Of a DNA stretch of 64,000 bases, positions 61,268-64,000 are shown one piece after another (positions within the stretch are counted from its first letter, which is position 1; each line of letters opens with the position of its first letter). Made by a program: the position numbers and the translations under genes. Under the pieces are notes generated by a model. It searched no databases. It was given only the letters and a program-made list of their open reading frames with translations, and was not told the origin of the DNA. The DNA comes from Pseudomonas sp. R5-89-07 (GTDB lineage: Bacteria > Pseudomonadota > Gammaproteobacteria > Pseudomonadales > Pseudomonadaceae). Where the stretch lies: assembly GCF_003851685.1 (NCBI RefSeq), contig NZ_CP027727.1, positions 1 through 64,000 on the forward strand, in the 5' to 3' direction.

Positions 61268-61915
61268 TTAAACGGGCTGATCCAGCGCCAGTTCAACCCC
61301 GAGCTGGCGCGACAGGCACGGCCAGCGCTTCCACGCGGCTTCCGTCTCCGGGCTTTTGAGCTGTTCGCGATAGGTCTCGACCGACTCCAGCGCAAAGCTC
61401 TCCTCGTTAAGCATCTCATCCACCGCCAGATGCACCGCTTCGTCCAACTGGTTGGCGAAATCCTCACCGATCAGTTGATGGGCGATCAGGTTGGCGACGG
61501 TGGTATCCGCCGGAATCAGCGGCTGGCCGAAATGCTTGATGTACAGATCGTTGACCTCCTCAACCAGACGATGAGCCAGGTAGGCCTCGTCCAGCAGGCC
61601 ATCCAGGCCTTCATGGCCTGCCAGAATCGCTGGCGGCTGCAGGAAGAAATGTTCGGCAATCTTCAGCACTGGCTTGATCTGGCTTTCGATCCCGGCTTCG
61701 CGAGCCACGTCGTTGGCGGCTTCGAGCAAATCCGGGACGAGGTCAATGTAGGCGGTGACAAAGCGGGTCATGACAATGTTGCGATCACCGTCAGCCAGGG
61801 AGATGGCCGAATGCAGGTGCGGCAATTGTTTTTCCAGTTGCTGGGCAAGCTGGCCCGTCGTGGCTTCGTGTTGATGGGCACGGGAAATCTGCTCGCGCAA
61901 TGCGGCGGTGTTCAT
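61268..61915 (-). CDS. Conserved protein of unknown function
   Basis: This 215-residue, mostly helical soluble protein (MNTAALREQISRAHQHEATT at the N terminus, IAEHFFLQPPAILAGHEGLD in the middle) has no signal peptide or membrane helix. I do not recognise a domain. From memory, an orthologue occupies the same place before the cytochrome oxidase genes in P. aeruginosa. The ATG at 61915 is preferred over upstream in-frame ATG codons because those residues look non-coding. Confidence 0.75.
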   Translation of the reverse strand: MNTAALREQISRAHQHEATTGQLAQQLEKQLPHLHSAISLADGDRNIVMTRFVTAYIDLVPDLLEAANDVAREAGIESQIKPVLKIAEHFFLQPPAILAGHEGLDGLLDEAYLAHRLVEEVNDLYIKHFGQPLIPADTTVANLIAHQLIGEDFANQLDEAVHLAVDEMLNEESFALESVETYREQLKSPETEAAWKRWPCLSRQLGVELALDQPV

Positions 61916-62284
61916 GAAGGCTCCAGTCATGCAGGCGTAGGAAAAGGGAGAAGATAAGGTAGCTCGTTTATACGAGCGCCTAAGACGCATTTGTCATAAT
62001 TATTTCATGGTTATGCGGACACGTTATATCGGATTGCCATCGTTCATCGGATAAACGTTTACGCTGCCCATTTTATTGGCTCCGTCCGTCTGTTTCCACT
62101 CATTTGCCCCTACACATTGCGGGGGCGCTACGGCTGTCTATACTCGGATTTGTACGCAATTAGCTGATGACGCCCAACTGCATGACGCAGGCAAGGCTTG
62201 GCGGTTGTAAGCAGTATGGAAGCCGCTCCCTTCGCCGCAGGTGCAAACCGGCGGGATAACAAGAAACATAAAGGGGAACCCGCA
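61916..62284. promoter_or_regulatory. Divergent gap before the cytochrome oxidase operon
   Basis: No gene was seen in these 369 bases. The first 150 are AT-rich and should hold the promoters of the divergent unknown gene and of coxB. A strong AAGGGGAA ribosome-binding site (62271-62278) serves coxB. A weak GCCCC/GGGGC stem lies at 62106-62126. Confidence 0.5.
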
Positions 62285-63412
62285 ATGACGCGACATCCAC
62301 ACGTTTGGATGGGCTTACTGTTGTGGTCAGTATTCGGCCAGGCCCACGCGGCCTGGACAACGAATATGGCGCCAGGGGCTACTGAAGTCAGCCACGCCGT
62401 GTTTGACCTGCACATGACCATTTTCTGGATCTGTGTGGTGATCGGCATCGTCGTGTTTGGCGCGATGTTCTGGTCGATGATCCTGCACCGCCGATCCACC
62501 GGCCAGGTGGCGGCCAAGTTCCATGAAAGCACCACGGTGGAAATTCTCTGGACCGTCGTGCCATTGCTGATCCTGGTGGCCATGGCCATCCCGGCGACCA
62601 AGACGCTGATCAACATCTACGACAGCAGTGAGTCGGATATCGATATCCAGGTCACCGGCTATCAGTGGAAGTGGCACTACAAATACCTGGGCCAGGACGT
62701 GGAGTTCTTCAGCAACCTGGCCACCCCCGCCGAGCAAATCCATAACCAGGCCACCAAGGGCGAGCACTATCTGCTGGAGGTCGACCAGCCGCTGGTGCTG
62801 CCGGTGGGCGCGAAGGTGCGCTTCCTGGTGACCGCCGCTGACGTGATCCACTCCTGGTGGGTGCCGGCCTTCGCGGTCAAGCGCGACGCCATTCCCGGTT
62901 TCGTCAACGAGGCCTGGACCCGTATCGAGAAACCCGGCCTCTATCGCGGCCAGTGCGCCGAGCTGTGCGGCAAGGACCACGGTTTCATGCCCATCGTGGT
63001 CGAGGTCAAGTCCAGGGCCGACTACGACACCTGGCTCGGCGAGCGCAAGCAAGAGGCGGCCAAGCTCAAGGAGCTGACCTCCAAGGAATGGACGCTGGAC
63101 GAACTGGTGGCCCGCGGCGACAAGGTCTATCACACCACCTGTGTGGCCTGTCACCAGGCGGAAGGCCAGGGCCTGCCGCCGATGTTCCCGGCGCTCAAGG
63201 GCTCGAAGATCGCCACCGGCCCTGCCGCCGACCACCTGAGCCTGGTGTATCACGGCAAGCCGGGTACCGCGATGGCCGCGTTCGGCAAACAACTCTCGGA
63301 GGTCGATATCGCCGCTGTCGTGACCTACGAACGCAATGCCTGGGGCAACAACAAAGGCGACATGGTCACGCCCAAAGACGTGCTGGCCATCAAACAGGCA
63401 GAAAGCAAATGA
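62285..63412 (+). CDS. coxB: Cytochrome c oxidase subunit II (caa3-type)
   Basis: This subunit of the aa3 terminal oxidase receives electrons from cytochrome c. The 375-residue protein has a signal peptide (MTRHPHVWMGLLLWSVFGQA), two membrane helices, a cupredoxin domain with the CuA site CAELCGKDHGFM, and a fused C-terminal cytochrome c domain with CVACH. The ATG at 62285 follows AAGGGGAA. coxA starts 58 bases after the stop. Confidence 0.96.
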   Translation: MTRHPHVWMGLLLWSVFGQAHAAWTTNMAPGATEVSHAVFDLHMTIFWICVVIGIVVFGAMFWSMILHRRSTGQVAAKFHESTTVEILWTVVPLLILVAMAIPATKTLINIYDSSESDIDIQVTGYQWKWHYKYLGQDVEFFSNLATPAEQIHNQATKGEHYLLEVDQPLVLPVGAKVRFLVTAADVIHSWWVPAFAVKRDAIPGFVNEAWTRIEKPGLYRGQCAELCGKDHGFMPIVVEVKSRADYDTWLGERKQEAAKLKELTSKEWTLDELVARGDKVYHTTCVACHQAEGQGLPPMFPALKGSKIATGPAADHLSLVYHGKPGTAMAAFGKQLSEVDIAAVVTYERNAWGNNKGDMVTPKDVLAIKQAESK

Positions 63413-63470
63413 CAGCCATCCTTGCCTGCGTCCAGACCCGCCCCGCCCACTCGTTTGTAGGAGAACGGTC

Positions 63471-64000
63471 ATGAGCACTGTGATCGATGACCATGGCCAC
63501 GCCGACCACGCCCACGGCCCCGCGAAAGGCTTGATGCGCTGGGTGTTGACCACCAACCATAAAGACATCGGCACGATGTACCTGTGGTTTGCCTTCACCA
63601 TGTTTCTGCTGGGCGGTTCGTTCGCCATGGTGATTCGCGCCGAACTGTTCCAGCCCGGCCTGCAGATCGTGCAGCCGGCATTCTTCAACCAGATGACCAC
63701 CATGCATGGCCTGATCATGGTGTTCGGTGCGGTGATGCCGGCCTTTGTCGGCCTGGCCAACTGGATGATCCCGCTGATGATCGGCGCGCCGGACATGGCT
63801 CTGCCGCGTATGAACAACTTCAGTTTCTGGCTGCTGCCGGCGGCGTTCCTGCTGCTGGTCTCGACCCTGTTCACGCCGGGTGGCGGGCCGAATTTCGGCT
63901 GGACGTTCTATGCCCCGCTCTCCACCACCTATGCGCCGGAAAGCGTGACCTTCTTCATCTTTGCCATCCACCTGATGGGTATCAGTTCGATCATGGGCGC
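63471..64000 (+). CDS. coxA: Cytochrome c oxidase subunit I, 5' part
   Basis: This is the catalytic haem-copper subunit of the aa3 oxidase, cut by the window end after 176 codons. The visible part has an N-terminal His-rich cytoplasmic segment, LTTNHKDIGTMYLWFAF, the low-spin haem ligand His in MTTMHGLIMVFGAVMP and LANWMIPLMIGAPDMALPRM. The start has TAGGAGAA upstream. Confidence 0.96.
   Translation, partial: MSTVIDDHGHADHAHGPAKGLMRWVLTTNHKDIGTMYLWFAFTMFLLGGSFAMVIRAELFQPGLQIVQPAFFNQMTTMHGLIMVFGAVMPAFVGLANWMIPLMIGAPDMALPRMNNFSFWLLPAAFLLLVSTLFTPGGGPNFGWTFYAPLSTTYAPESVTFFIFAIHLMGISSIMG

Noticed and set aside
62327..63874. 515-codon open frame opposite coxB and coxA
   Set aside because: It crosses two well-supported genes on the other strand and reads as low-information GC-rich translation.

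Overview
The window is the replication-origin end of a Pseudomonas chromosome, most likely from the P. fluorescens group. It opens at the GTG of dnaA and runs dnaA-dnaN-recF-gyrB. Three ParB-type parS palindromes lie in the first 6.3 kb, codon use is strongly GC-biased at third positions, and several families of REP palindromes (core GTGGGAGGGGGC and two others) sit in the intergenic gaps. From memory, gene order follows the P. aeruginosa PAO1 origin region closely: gyrB, plsC, gmhB, glyS, glyQ, tag, htrB ... trkA, rsmB, fmt, def, dprA, tsaC, qor, hemF, aroE ... betC ... trpBA/trpI ... prlC, a radical SAM gene ... carbonic anhydrase, SulP, coxB, coxA. Blocks not expected from that order stand out as accessory.

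Layout. 1-6.2 kb: replication and segregation core. 6.3-9.7 kb: a divergent two-component locus (OmpR-type regulator and CHASE2 histidine kinase) inserted between gyrB and plsC, followed by an AT-rich gap with three DnaA-box-like sequences. 9.8-26.2 kb: housekeeping genes for phospholipid, LPS and lipid A acylation, glycyl-tRNA synthetase, alkylation repair, potassium uptake, rRNA and initiator-tRNA modification, peptide deformylation, DNA uptake, haem and shikimate. 26.4-31.9 kb: a SulP transporter and a choline-sulfate locus (choX, betC, divergent LysR regulator) with a small DOPA-dioxygenase-family gene. 32-36.3 kb: a D-galactonate operon (dgoK-dgoA-dgoD-MFS). 36.3-38 kb: an orphan berberine-bridge-like flavoenzyme. 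38.1-41.2 kb: trpBA and divergent trpI. 41.2-46.1 kb: small stress or envelope genes, including two DUF1161 paralogues, a dodecin, an LLM flavoenzyme, OsmC and a lipoprotein peptidase. 46.1-49 kb: an orphan TccC/RHS toxin gene whose 3' end appears frame-disrupted. 49-52.7 kb: HAD phosphatase, gamma-carbonic anhydrase-like protein, prlC, yheV. 52.7-57.5 kb: a TpbA-like periplasmic phosphatase and the three-subunit gluconate 2-dehydrogenase. 57.5-64 kb: an SOS-controlled radical SAM gene, beta-carbonic anhydrase plus SulP, a conserved unknown, and coxB with the start of coxA, cut by the window edge.

The most interesting signals are these: the TccC-like gene with an unrecognised C-terminal domain and a CATT tandem repeat exactly where two frames join; a coupled leader ORF in front of the CHASE2 kinase; the DnaA-box cluster beside it; a LysM-less version of the protein normally encoded upstream of dprA; a large palindromic LexA box; a 12-bp-arm inverted repeat in front of a dgo operon that has no local regulator; and a start-less 52-codon coding relic. 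No tRNA, rRNA, CRISPR array or insertion sequence was seen.
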